From Lethocerus indicus (lineage: Eukaryota > Arthropoda > Insecta > Hemiptera > Belostomatidae), in NCBI GenBank assembly GCA_019843655.1, contig JACDQD010000005.1, forward strand, positions 32,126,954 to 32,190,953: a DNA stretch of 64,000 nt, in the 5' to 3' direction. A model generated the notes under the pieces. That model saw only the letters and a program-made list of their open reading frames with translations, had not been told where the DNA came from and ran no database searches. Position numbers and translations under genes: made by a program. How positions within the stretch are numbered: the stretch's first letter is position 1; every line of letters starts with the position of its first letter. Shown here piece by piece: positions 1-11,303 of the stretch.

Positions 1-660
1 TATATTATAATTAACTATCGAATATAAAGTTATTCCAGAGTAACGTCGGCAATTACAGTGAGTACAGAATTCGCCCTGTACAAAACATTATTTAAGTGAT
101 TTCTGTTTTCATGCTTCGGATAATAAAATCGATTTAGGGGATCGAATTCCGTTGACGAGGTTGTTCCGTTACGCGCCTGCTGGACAAATCCGGGGGTAAA
201 TCGGCGGTTTTTTTATAAATCTCCGGGAAAATGCTCAAAAAAAACTAAATAAATGGACGCAAAAACGATAAAGGCAGGAGGGAAAACAGTTTGCATTTTA
301 ATCGGGCCTTGTTAAAATTTTCCCAGCTGTTCCTGCGGCGTTTAACCGGTGTGCAATCCGCTCGGATTATCTTAACGCCTCCTCCTCCCTCATCCTCCTC
401 CTCCTGCTGCTGCTGATTCTCATCCGGCGGTGAGCGCTAACCGGTTAAGAGAGGAGAGAATCTCGCTTTACACTGTGAACGGGAGGAGGGATAGAGGGGG
501 GAATTGGGAAGAGTGAATGAGGGTTGGATGAGGCGAGGAGGGGGTCTGCGGATGAGGGGTGTGGGAGGGGGCAGTGAACAGAGGTCGGCCATTTTGCCTC
601 CTGAGTGTTGTCAACATGCTGGGCGTGTCTCTATTGATCTCACTCCCTCTTCCCTCCTTT

Positions 661-716
661 CTCGCTCTCTCTCTCTCTCTCTCACCCTCTCTCTCCCTCT
701 CTCCCTCTGTTCCTCC
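661..716. repeat. TC-rich microsatellite
   Basis: Interrupted CT/TC dinucleotide tract with CCCT interruptions, inside a wider pyrimidine-rich stretch of about 640-900. It creates long but meaningless open frames rich in Ser, Leu and Pro. Confidence 0.85.
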
Positions 717-2901
717 CACTCGCCCTATCGACGCTCCTTCTCCCTCTTCCAATTTCCCCCCTTTCTCCTCCATCTCCGTTCCCCTTTCATACCGAGCAGC
801 TCACCCTCCTCCGCTTACCGTTAAAAGGTTCCCTACCATTACCACGCTTCTCTCCCTCTCACTCTATCTCTATCTCTTTCTCCCAGTCTTTTTATCTCCG
901 TCGTATCTCGGGAGTTTGGGTCGGAGTGTCTATGTAAAGGTTCAAATACGAGAGAGATTAGAAAAAAAGATGCGTCCCAGCCCCATTATTCCCGGATATG
1001 TCCCGATATATCGGCCGGGGCGACCCGTCAACGCCGTTGAGGCAGTTACGTTTTTTACAAATTTCGCCAACGCCGAGAGGTCAACGCTGGGCGTAGAGTT
1101 TCAGGGCGGACATGCGTACATCGACCTCGTCTGCAGACTCCCGGCAATGGAGTCAATCAGCTTTTCCGTACATTCAGCTCGAGTGAGGAGGATTTCTCCT
1201 CACGAATCTCAAGACTATCCTTCTTCAATAATTTATAATCATTGGTCTCTATAGCAATGTCTGAAGATCCATTTCGAACGACGGTTTTAGAGGGCATAGC
1301 GTCTAAATTGTCTCGCTTAAATTTGGAGAAGTTCAACTTTTTCTAGTTATGGTTAAGGAGGATAATATAATGTTATGTTGGGGGGGGGCGGTATAGGATT
1401 TAACGACAGGAAGACGTTAAGAGCCGAAGCGGGCCGGCGGGCGGCAATTAACTCCCGATGAAAAGGCCGCTGGGCTTCCTCGTTTTGCACATAATGCGAT
1501 ATTAAACGTCCCACTATTGTTAATATATTTTGTTGTTGTTATTTTGCGCCGTAAAGGGTGAAGAAGTCGTTATGCCGCTCGGCGCTTCACGCGAGTTATT
1601 CCGGCGCCGTTTACGGATCGGACGGAAATCCCTGTGTCCGCTTTCCACGATGTTGGTTAGGCGCACGAAAAGCGGGACATTCTACATACCGGAGGATTAA
1701 CGACCGACACTGGAGAGCTCTCGGGTTGTTGAACAATCGAGGATAATGGCCGGGGAATAATTGGGAGACCCGGGCTTTAAATTTTAATCGCTTTTAAATC
1801 AATCCCGACCTGTTACAGTCAGTTACCTTCTCCTTTTGAAATCTCGTTAAGAAAATTCCAGCTACTCCTTCTGGAATACATAAGATTTGTGAAGTATTAA
1901 AGCTTAATAAGGTGGGATAGATATCCAGAAGTCCAGACACTGGTTTCTCCATTATTTCCCACCGGATTTGTCACTTTCATAACAGATATTGCGTGAGCCT
2001 GAAAATTATTCCGGGGGCCTCGAATTGTATTCTAATCGTTTCACGTTGAAGATTTAGAGCGCAATGAGTTTTATTCCCTCATTGAGATGTGAAGCGAGGC
2101 GATTGTAAAGAGAGAAGGCGGGGGAAAAATCAAACATCGAAGAGGATAACGAAAATGTATAAAATGCGCTATAAAAACGTCATTCAGTTTGTCGAATTTA
2201 GATATAATATTCAAATATCCTTTATCTCAGCTAGTATGCTCGTTAACATAAAGATTTTCACAATTTTCCGATAACTACTATCGTCCTCGGACACACTTAA
2301 CGTAATATAAACTCGTTGCTTAGTCCATAATGAAGTGAGTGTAGCTTAATTTCTCGGGTTTTTATTGTAAATTTTCCCGATAATTACTCCAATAATGTAA
2401 AAATCTCAAGATTAATGTACAATAATATCTAAGTATATATATGTAGAAAGGCCAATTTTTAAGGCCAAAATTTAAAAAATAAAAATTATTTGTATCTAGG
2501 TATCTTGCTTAGTCCGCATGAAAATTGGGGGGTTTTTGTAGAAGGGCGAGCGGAATTTTCGGGCTGTAATTTAATAGAGCTGTATTTTAATTGATAAAAC
2601 GCACTTTCTCGCTTTTATCCGCCCTTCTTTCGAATACAGTTCGGCAGAAGAAAAATTCCTAAACTATTATAATACGTCACGATATTACATTATATAATTC
2701 GATATACCGTTGTTGTTCCAGTTATTTTCGGGCGCTCAATCTTGATTGAGTTTGAGCACACGTTTTGTGTGCTGCAAAAAAAGAAGAACGAATTAACGCA
2801 AAAGTGCAGTGACAAAACAGATATGTTTTGCCCGACGTTCGGTCGGGCTCTGTTCGTGATAAATAAATTGGGCCGTTGGGGGGGGGCCTCGTTAGCTCCC
2901 C

Positions 2902-2917
2902 TAGAGAGGGAGAGAGA

Positions 2918-2994
<77 letters not shown>
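2902..2994. repeat. (GA)n microsatellite
   Basis: About 93 bp of GA repeats with a few GG interruptions. It encodes Arg-Glu repeats in one frame and Ser-Leu in the other strand; both are artefacts of the repeat. Confidence 0.95.
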
Positions 2995-2998
<4 letters not shown>

Positions 2999-3435
2999 TC
3001 GATTGTATTATTGTCTGAGTTGGCCGCAGGAGGTGGGAGCGGACGGGGGTTGTGTAGCGATGCCGGTCGTAGATACGAGGCCGGCTCATAATTAGCTTAT
3101 TATTAATAGCGAGCCGGCGGGCCCATTATGCACGCCGGTACGTTAGCCTTATGATGGATGCCGGTGGCGACTTGCCCGACCATTAGGACCGGCAGGTGTC
3201 CCTCCGCACCCGCGGCTCTCACTCAGTTAGCAGTAAGTACGTAGGGCTTTATCCTCCGGATCATCCCCGGCCCTCCGCCCCACCCTGCACTATCATACCG
3301 GGGGCAGTTTTAGAATAACAACTACACTTTTGCCCACTGTTGTTATCGGCTCATGAATTACCCCATGAACACTGACACTATGGAACAGTGCGCCACATTA
3401 TATTAAGTGGATGAATTTTATATGCTCCTGAATAT

Positions 3436-3690
3436 CCGAGGCGATCTCTGGGCCGGCGGCGTTTAAGCCGCCAAAAGAGGAAAGGGACTGAACAGGAGCG
3501 GATTGGGATGAGGAGAGAGGCGGGAGTGGAACTTCGGGAACCGGGTTTTCGCGAACGTTTGGAACGTTTGGAATGTAGCTTTGTATACTGTCAGTTAGTT
3601 AGTTGAGGTCAATTTCGATGGCCCATTTTAGTAACGGCCTTAAGAGTCCAAATTTTCTGTTTAAGTCGATTCTTTTGAGTCGGGTGTGAG
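3436..3690 (-). mobile_element. Jockey-type non-LTR retrotransposon remnant, 3' end
   Basis: Read on the minus strand this matches the two better preserved fragments at 23690 and 30308. It has the segment corresponding to KIWTLK (linker before the last part of the reverse transcriptase), then TVYKAT-like residues, a large deletion, and finally the Pro-rich tail ending in the conserved RLKRRRP-like block (here the reverse complement of GGCGGCGTTTAAGCCG). It is frameshifted and internally deleted, so it is non-functional. The family assignment comes from the better copies; the boundaries are approximate. Confidence 0.6.
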
Positions 3691-6562
3691 GAGTCCCAAG
3701 ATAGCGAATCTGCTGTTTGATCAGTGAAATTTGTAACGAAAAGAAAATTCGGGATTCGAACAGGGGGTCGAACAATATTTTCTGTGAGCCTCATCTGCAA
3801 TAAAGAGGCGGTTGGGGGTGTTAAAAATATTGAATCGGAAATACTATCGTGGAGGTAACTGACAAGCTTGAAATTTAACCCTAGTCCAGGTAGCATTCTG
3901 TTGCCTGTTCTATTCACGATCTGTAAACAAAATCTAATAGATTTACAAAGTAAAAAGTAGTGAAATTGTTTGTACTCAGCCGAAATACGTTTTCGCATTT
4001 AAACTGGGGATTATATGGTGTGCGGCGCAGGTGTACCGTGACGCCGTCTGTGTGAAAAAGTTCAACGCCGCCGGGTGCGAAATTCGCGGTCGTGACTACG
4101 CAATAATTATTACTGTTCCGAGGGAAAAACACAATGAAATTCATACATATAATAATTGTTACGTGTTAACAGTACTCATTCGAAAGGCTCACTTTTCAGG
4201 TATTAGACGTTAAGAGCGGCGGGCCTAATTAAAATTATGCTCGCCTTCTGTTTGAAGAGCGTTGTTGGGAGCGCCCTACGCCCCAGGCCCTAGGCCCTAG
4301 GGCCATCCCACGGCGGTGGTGGGGAGGGGGGAGGGTAGAACATTTCCATAATTTCATTCAATTTATTAGGCATTATTATTTATACAGCGCACATGACGAC
4401 GTCCAGCCCAACAGTTGGTTGATGTATGGATTATTAGAGGGCCTATCGCAGCCGAGGGCCGTATATTTATGCATCCTAAGCCTTCTGGCCGAGTGGGAGT
4501 TGAACGAAGACGTATAATATCCTCAGTTTGTTGTTGGGCCGGGCGTTATCTACGCCGTCCTCACTTCCGAGTACCGTTCTAATGCGCCGTCAAATCCGAA
4601 AAGAATCGTACGGAAAAAATTATTCGAACAATTTATTCGAATCGGTCTCGAAGCTTTTTCTCGTCTTCAGCGGTATTCGAGTGAAATCAATTCCTTTTTT
4701 TCAATGTCTTGATTGTTTTCATGATCTATTCGCGTTAATCTCGCCTATCGGGCCTATTCGAAACTCTGAATTTACATTCTTTCTCAGGCCCGTTCCGGTG
4801 TCGTTTTGGAATTCGAAACTTGGAATTCCAAGTGGCTCGTTAGCTTGAAGGAAGCACGATGGGATGGGGGCGGGGGGGGGGGGTGTGGGGTTTGGAGGGA
4901 GGAGAAGGTTGCTACTATAAGGCATGAAAGAAGGAAATAGTTTTCGTTGGTGTCGTAGTTGGGCCCCGGTTAGTCCCTCGCACCGTAAATCATACTAAAG
5001 CCGCTACCAGAAGAGAGTGAGGATGAGGGCGAGGGGGCTGGTCCAGCTCAGCCTGTGTGGTCCCCGACACCTCCGCTGTTAATTATACCTAGAGGGGTGG
5101 GCGGGGGATGAAGGAGACATTCTTCTTCTCCTTTTTTTCTCCCCACCCCCCGCCACACCCCGCCATCCCGGTCTCTTCCTCCTTCTCCTCCTTCTCCTCC
5201 CCTTCTGTCTTCCAGCCCCACTACCCGACTTTTTGTCAAACGATGAAAGCGGTTTTCAAAACACGACGTGTTCATTATTCAAACTCGCGGCAAACGGGAC
5301 ACGGGAGTTTCCAGACCTCCCGTCCTGTCTTTTGGGGGTGAATAAATTTAAATTCTCTACTCCCTTCGGCTCACACAGGAGTGTACCTATTGTCCGGCTC
5401 CTATCCGTCTCCGGGGGGGTGTACATAAAGGCTGTATTTCCAGTGGCTAATAACACAACACGGTGGGTTGGAGAAGCTGTGTAAACTGGAACAGATAGAC
5501 CCGCTCATTAGCCACTTACTATCCGGCATCAAAGGATTGGGTTCGGTTTCGAATGTTCAGGTGTCGGTCGTTAAATATTTACAGGGATGGTGGGGGGGCC
5601 TCAGATGTCGGGTGCGCACCTGGAGGTATAAGGCCCTCACAGTTCAGAGTTTGTGCGCGATATATTACCCTGGTATTTCCTGTTGAGGAGACGCTAAGTC
5701 GCTAATTGACCGAGGTGTCGGTCGTGAATGCTAGTGCTAGTTGTCACGTGTGCGACTTGGACCACACAGGCTCCAGGGGGGGGGGTGTGTTCTCCCTTCG
5801 CCGCCGGTCATCACTCATCCAGACACGTCCCGTTTATGGGGGAGGGGCTCGTTTTACAGAGGGTGGTGAAACTCAAACCAGTGTTTCGTAGGGGAAAAAA
5901 AATGTACCGTTCTAGCATTAAGATTAAATTGTCGTGTCCCGAATTGCTCCGGTCCGTCGTGTGAATATGTACAAGGCTGACAACATGCTTTCCGTGATCC
6001 CGAGTGTCTGTTAATTGAAAACATGACGACGACAACTGCGCCGAGCTTGGGTCATCATAGTGGGAAGATGCGGGCGGACCGGGGGTGTTAATTGAAATTG
6101 GGAGTAATATCATCGGACTTTATGGTCTGCCCTGTTGGCTGGACCACACAAGTGGTGGCCACTGTCCTGCCTTATTCGGTGATTAACTGCCGACGACAGC
6201 GGGGGTCCTGGGGGCGAAGGAGGGTTTCTTTTTTTTTCTCTCCCCCCTGTCCCGTCGCAAAGTGCACGTGTCGACCGGCCGAGATACGCAGACACTTCGT
6301 CCAAACCTACGTGTCGTCGTCCACAACGGAATTCCGGAAATATGTAATATTGATTAAGCCGCATACAATTTCATACGTTCTACTCCATCAATCTATTTGC
6401 AACGTCGGCCGCCCAATACGCGACGTTTCCCAGCCTCGTATTCGGGCCAATTTAGCCTATACACTGTTAATTTCACGTGGTCGGACTTTGACCAAACCTC
6501 TCTGAAAACTTCCATCAGAGAAATAAACCAGAACACGGTTTCAAGTTGGACGGTAAGGAAAT

Positions 6563-6750
6563 ATCGGGTGTCGGCAACTAAATCATTGCGGATCACGGAT
6601 CGCTAGATGGAGACGGCGTCATTTCTATTTTTACCCCTTTTTAGAGCAGTCTGAAATGTTTATTACGTGCCAACTATTCGTCGCGCGACATCGGGGTACA
6701 CGCACCCCCAAAGATGAGAGGAATCCGCAATTATTTAGTTGCCAACCCAT
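6563..6750. mobile_element. Mariner-derived MITE, subgroup A
   Basis: The left end TCGGCAACTAAATCATTGCG is matched by the inverted right end CGCAATTATTTAGTTGCCAA. These are the terminal inverted repeats of mariner elements of the type common in insects (TTGGGTTGGCAACTAAGT...). The right side is followed by ATTATA, compatible with the TA target. The interior is about 130 bp with no coding capacity. It shares TGAAATGTTTATTAC and a GATGAGA(A/G)GAATCCGC block with the copy at 28411, so both derive from the same deleted ancestor. Confidence 0.85.
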
Positions 6751-8509
6751 TATACGGTTTCGATTTGAATCGAATTTATAGCTTTAGAGCTGCGAATTAA
6801 TTACTCATTTTTTCTCATTATTCACGCAGTAGAGAAGTTTGTAAACGTTTCTGATAGATCGAAGAACTCTGTCGCCAATAACCCCGGGGTGGTGGGGGGT
6901 GGGGAGTTATCGCCTCATTAAGTGAGTAACCGACTTCCTTCCTTCTGGGCAATCGCGGGAACTTCCCGTTTCCTGTCTATCCCGGCCGTGTACCGCGATG
7001 GAGTCGTCAGTTTATCCCGAGTGGCGGACAGCCGAGTCCTGTTAATTGGCGTCCGACAACAATTTCCCGTCCGGAACCCATTTAAAAGCGACGCTCCGGC
7101 CACTTTGAACTGTAAGTTCCAGACCCGTATTAAACGTCATACAATATGGAAGGAATTTCACCTCAATTCGTATACAATGATAATTGAAACACGGGAAATA
7201 TCAGGTCGTTTTTCCAGAATACTCTCTGTACGGAAACTGGTCAATTTTTAGATTCATTAAATAAACCGTATGGCAATAAACGTTCCTGAATCGTACGACT
7301 ATACCGGGGTTGATTGTAGAATGAATGAAAAAAAAAAAAAATCTTTTCACATATTGAGAGTTCCCAGAATTTAATAAGATGAAAATGATTTTTGAAATGC
7401 TGCGGTAATAAAATTATGCAAAATTTCACCGCATTTCACGGAGCGTTAACTTCGGTCTTTCGACTTTCGCAACGTTGCGCTGGGGGATAGAAATGCAAGG
7501 GCGCGCATTCTTTCCACACGAACCCCGATAATAATAAATGCAGTTATTTAACCGTAATTTTCTATTTCTTTTTTTTTTTTTTCTTTTCGCGTCGAGATTC
7601 ATGAATTATTTAGACGTAGCGCTACGTTCCGCCGTCATACAAAAACTGGTCGGAGCGGCGGAGAAATAGGCGGAGGAGAGTTCAACGTCTATTTACGTTT
7701 ACGGCCAATAAAAAGCGAAGAATGGAAATATTAAAGGAGGAAGGAAGAAGAAGAAGGAAGGGGAGGGTGGAATAGCGAAGTAAAAAAAAAAAAAAATTCA
7801 GGATTTTACGACTCGATGGGAAAGTTAAACGTTAATTGCACTCACCGGGCCATAAATCCAGTCTCAAGGGGTGCGAGACAATAATTAATAATAATAAATA
7901 ATTTACAACATTCCCCTTTTTTTTGGAGCACTCTCATCTGAATATGTGCAAGCTGCAGAAGAAAAGTAATCGCATGCTCGCCTGCGGTAGCACTAGAGAT
8001 TAGTGATTAGTGAGCGCACTGTTTTCTCCGCGAATTACTACCGCCCCACTGGGACTTATCTGGAACACGAATATGGCTTTTATCGCGACGGCGGAACGAT
8101 TCCGTTTCACCCCCCTCCCCGTGCTTTATTCCGCTCTGTTTTATTCGTCTTCTCAACCCCCTGTTATCATCAAATTACAACCCTTTCTTCAGTCAACATC
8201 CTTCTTAGATTTCAAAGCGGCTGCAATTTTCGAGAACCTCCCTTTGAAGTCAACTCAATTGCAACGAATCCGGTCGAAATTCGTTCTACGTTGATTTCGA
8301 CGAAGTGGAATAGTTTAGTGCGTTTAATTACCAATTGGGGCCACGCTCCGTTTCCTCCCGAACCCCCTTTCCGTCCAGTTTTTATAGCATTCCTCGTTCG
8401 TCCGCGGTCCCCGGGCAATAAAGTGAAGAATTCCTCGGGGCCGTCCACTCCTCGAATATCTTGACAATCGTCCATTCCAGTCTGTTCTGACGGGCCGAAA
8501 ACGGACGGT

Positions 8510-8517
8510 AGGTGTGA
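8510..8517 (+). promoter_or_regulatory. Candidate T-box half-site
   Basis: Exact AGGTGTGA, the core half-site bound by T-box proteins. An inverted match (TCACACCT) lies 90 bp downstream at 8607. The core is short enough to occur by chance about twice in a window of this size, so this is only a candidate for auto- or cross-regulation. Confidence 0.25.
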
Positions 8518-8606
8518 CACTTCGAATTCGGGCCGTACTATTCAATTATTTTAATTTTATCACCTATAAAGAGGAACTGACCGCTTTTATTGACTTGATC
8601 TATCAG

Positions 8607-8614
8607 TCACACCT
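8607..8614 (-). promoter_or_regulatory. Candidate T-box half-site, inverted
   Basis: Exact TCACACCT, the reverse complement of AGGTGTGA, facing the site at 8510. Other exact single matches lie at 41555-41562 and 45831-45838. Confidence 0.25.
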
Positions 8615-9838
8615 GTACGTTGTCTTTACGTACATATATGGTCTTCATTTTGTCACTTAATTTGCGTTTTAAACATATCAATTTTCTGTATTCTAATTAT
8701 CACCGAACTGTAAAATCTGTACCGCATTTAAGAGAAAGGTGATAAAATGATGGACCGAGAAGTTCAATCTATGAATTAATTGTATACCTCGCTTAGTAGA
8801 GAAATTTGAAAAATATCAACGAACATTTTCCGTTCGGACTGATTTTCCGGAAATGTTGTAAAACGCGAAATTTTCGTTGGGCGGTGAACTGAACATAAAA
8901 AACAAAAAAAAAGGATAAAAAAAAAGAAAAACGCGCGTACCCAATTTTCCCGTTTCCGTGCGAAAAGCGAGAGCTAGAGAGAGAGATAGGGCGATAAAAC
9001 TCCGCGTTTCGAATCCCCGGGGATTAACCCGCAGCGGACCTACGGATAGGGATGAGAGGGTTGGTTCAATTAGCGTTTGTCCCGTTATCGGTGTTAGTGC
9101 GTGGGTTGTGAGGGACGCGGACGTGGCCAGGGGTTGGGGGCGGTGTCGAACTTTGGACCGAAGTAAAACCTAATGAGTTAACGACAACAGTGTTTTATCT
9201 GCATGCGCCCCCAGCGAGAAATACGTGCGCTGGACCAATCGGACGCGTCAAAATATTTTTATCGGGGGGACGTGGCGGTTGGGTGGGGGAGGGGGTTTGG
9301 GGCGGGGTATAAAACCTGATATACGATTCCTGATTAACTGGGGGGCTACGGAGCCCATTCGTTAGCGCCCCAACCCCGGTCAGTATTTTTCGATTACCCG
9401 GTCGGTCTCTGTGGGCATGATAACGCGTCGCTGGCATAAAACAGCCCACCCCCTTCTCCCGCACTCCCGAACAACCCCGATTTATCGCTGCCCCGGATGG
9501 ACGAGCCCCCCTCCCGTACAGAATTTATGCGATCGGCCACGTAACTGTATCGGCGCTGATTGTCCGGGCAAATTAATTACGGTTTGAACTCAGTCCGCCC
9601 CCGCCCCAAAACAACCCCTGCAATATAGTGCGGTTGTAAAATTGAGTTTTACGATACCGGAGCCCAAAACTGTTGGAATTGATTTCTTCTCGAATCATCT
9701 CGCGAAAGAGGACTTCTTTTGGCGTCCAGCCTGTCTCAAGTAGCATTTTATCTGTTAGGGCAACGAAAAATTGTGTATACCCGTCCATTAACTCTCCCTT
9801 CATATGCAGACCGAGACTACTGAAGACACTGAAATATA

Positions 9839-10201
9839 CAGAGGGGTCCAAAAAAATGTATCCACCGTTTAACAGTCCATAACTTGCAAACTAATTGGCG
9901 GAGTTGTCTCTTAAAGTCATATCATACTTGGTGAAATGTCTAGCTATTTAAAGTCCAACTTAAAGGTATCAAAATGACTTCCTTTCATCCAATTCTAAGC
10001 CTTGCGCCATCCACGTTTACTCGAGTACAACAAGGTACAACTGACAACACACTGACTATCCGGCGACATCTGACAAAACAGAACAATACAACCCTTGTAT
10101 GGGGCGATTGCCGCAACTACAAAAACACTACCGAAAATGAGAAAAATTCCATCAATTGGTTTTCAAGTCAACAGTGGATACATTTTTTTTGGACCCCTCT
10201 G
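9839..10201. mobile_element. Tc1/mariner-type MITE with CAGAGGGGTCC ends
   Basis: The left end reads CAGAGGGGTCCAAAAAAATG followed by TATCCACCGTT. The right end is its reverse complement (GTGGATACATTTTTTTTGG then ACCCCTCTG). The element of 363 bp is flanked by TA on both sides (9837-9838 and 10202-10203), as expected for the Tc1/mariner superfamily. No transposase reading frame is present, so it is non-autonomous. Its ends differ from the TTGGGTTGGCAAC family found elsewhere in the window, so a second transposase source is implied. Confidence 0.85.
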
Positions 10202-10726
10202 TATTTCCGCAGTTGTCGGCCTCGAATTAATTTAAATTGGAATTTCGTGTGGAACGCCTCAATTCAATCGATCCGAACTGATGTATCAGTTCCGCGCCCC
10301 CTTTGTGTTGGCGGGGGGCGGTATCAATCATTACGTCGGAGGTAGCACAGGATGATAGAGTGACTGAGGGGGGCGGTCGGCCTCATTAAGAAAAGGAAAT
10401 GGGATAAGCCCTACGTTTATATATATATATACATATATAAATATACCTACAATTGGGGATATAATTGGTAGGGGAAAATAAGGAAGTGGATGTTAAAAAG
10501 AGGAGTTTAAACATAATGGAGCCATCAATAAACGTAGCCGCTGCCCCCTCGTTTTTGCTTTTCACGTCTTTTCTGACGGCGGTTTTTCTTCCCGTTTTCA
10601 AACTCCGCCCCAGAGATTCGTCGCGGCGCTGTTACAAGAAACGTGACTGCCATGAAAGATGCGGTGAGAGAGCGGCGAGGAGGAGGAACCAGCTGACTTT
10701 TGAAAGCAGGTGAACCTCTCTCTCTC

Positions 10727-10750
10727 AGACACAGACACAGACACAGACAC
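10727..10750. repeat. (GACACA)n short tandem repeat
   Basis: Four units of GACACA following a short CT tract. No further significance seen. Confidence 0.85.
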
Positions 10751-11068
10751 AATTCGGATCGTTATCGTCCTTCCACCTCATTCACTGTGGCAACAGCCGA
10801 TTCCCGTCTATAATTATTATTTTACTCGAGCACGAATTAATTATCGGCGTTATTTATTTGTTCCGCCCGGATCGAGGACCGAACGGAATTGCATTTACAC
10901 CGCGCCGTGGACACAAAGCGTTGGGAGAATTGAATTAGCCGAAACCGAATATAAAATCTACTGAACGTCTCTTTACATCTGCTGAAAAATATTTGCGCCT
11001 AACAGGAATTTTTCACACCCGCGATCATCACTCAATCTGATTCCTCCCGGTCAACGGTAATATATTAC

Positions 11069-11303
11069 TTTAAAACACATGTTTTCTGGTCTGCGAGGTG
11101 TTTCTGTGGTGGTCTTTTGCTAGCCCGGGGTTTCGGCCGCTCGCCATCTTCAGTAGCGGTGTCAGTCACTGTTGGCACTTTGGAAGTTTTTTTGGGGCAT
11201 CCTCACTGCACTGTCACTGTGTCACTTGTACTGTCAGTACTAGCAGTGACTGACACAGCGCTACTGAAGATGGCGAGCGGCCGAAATTGGTCTGGCTTCG
11301 TAC
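11069..11303 (+). mobile_element. Palindromic element (Pal family), copy 1
   Basis: The left arm contains CGGCCGCTCGCCATCTTCAG and the right arm its exact reverse complement. Nearly the whole element can fold on itself. The ten-base AT palindrome TAATATATTA occurs directly before (11058-11067) and after (11305-11314) the element, a possible target-site duplication. The left end is TTAAAACACATG-like (the T-end of the family); the right end stops at GGTCTGGC and is shorter than in other copies. Confidence 0.8.

Noticed and set aside
559..1254. Long open frame over the CT-rich stretch
   Set aside because: The first half is a translated TC repeat, and the rest shows no domain, no splice structure and no similarity I recognise.
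2902..2994. Arg-Glu repeat protein
   Set aside because: Translation of a GA microsatellite.
8003..8464. 153-codon open frame
   Set aside because: No recognisable motif, odd composition, and overlapping frames of similar length on the other strand; it fits chance in GC-balanced DNA.
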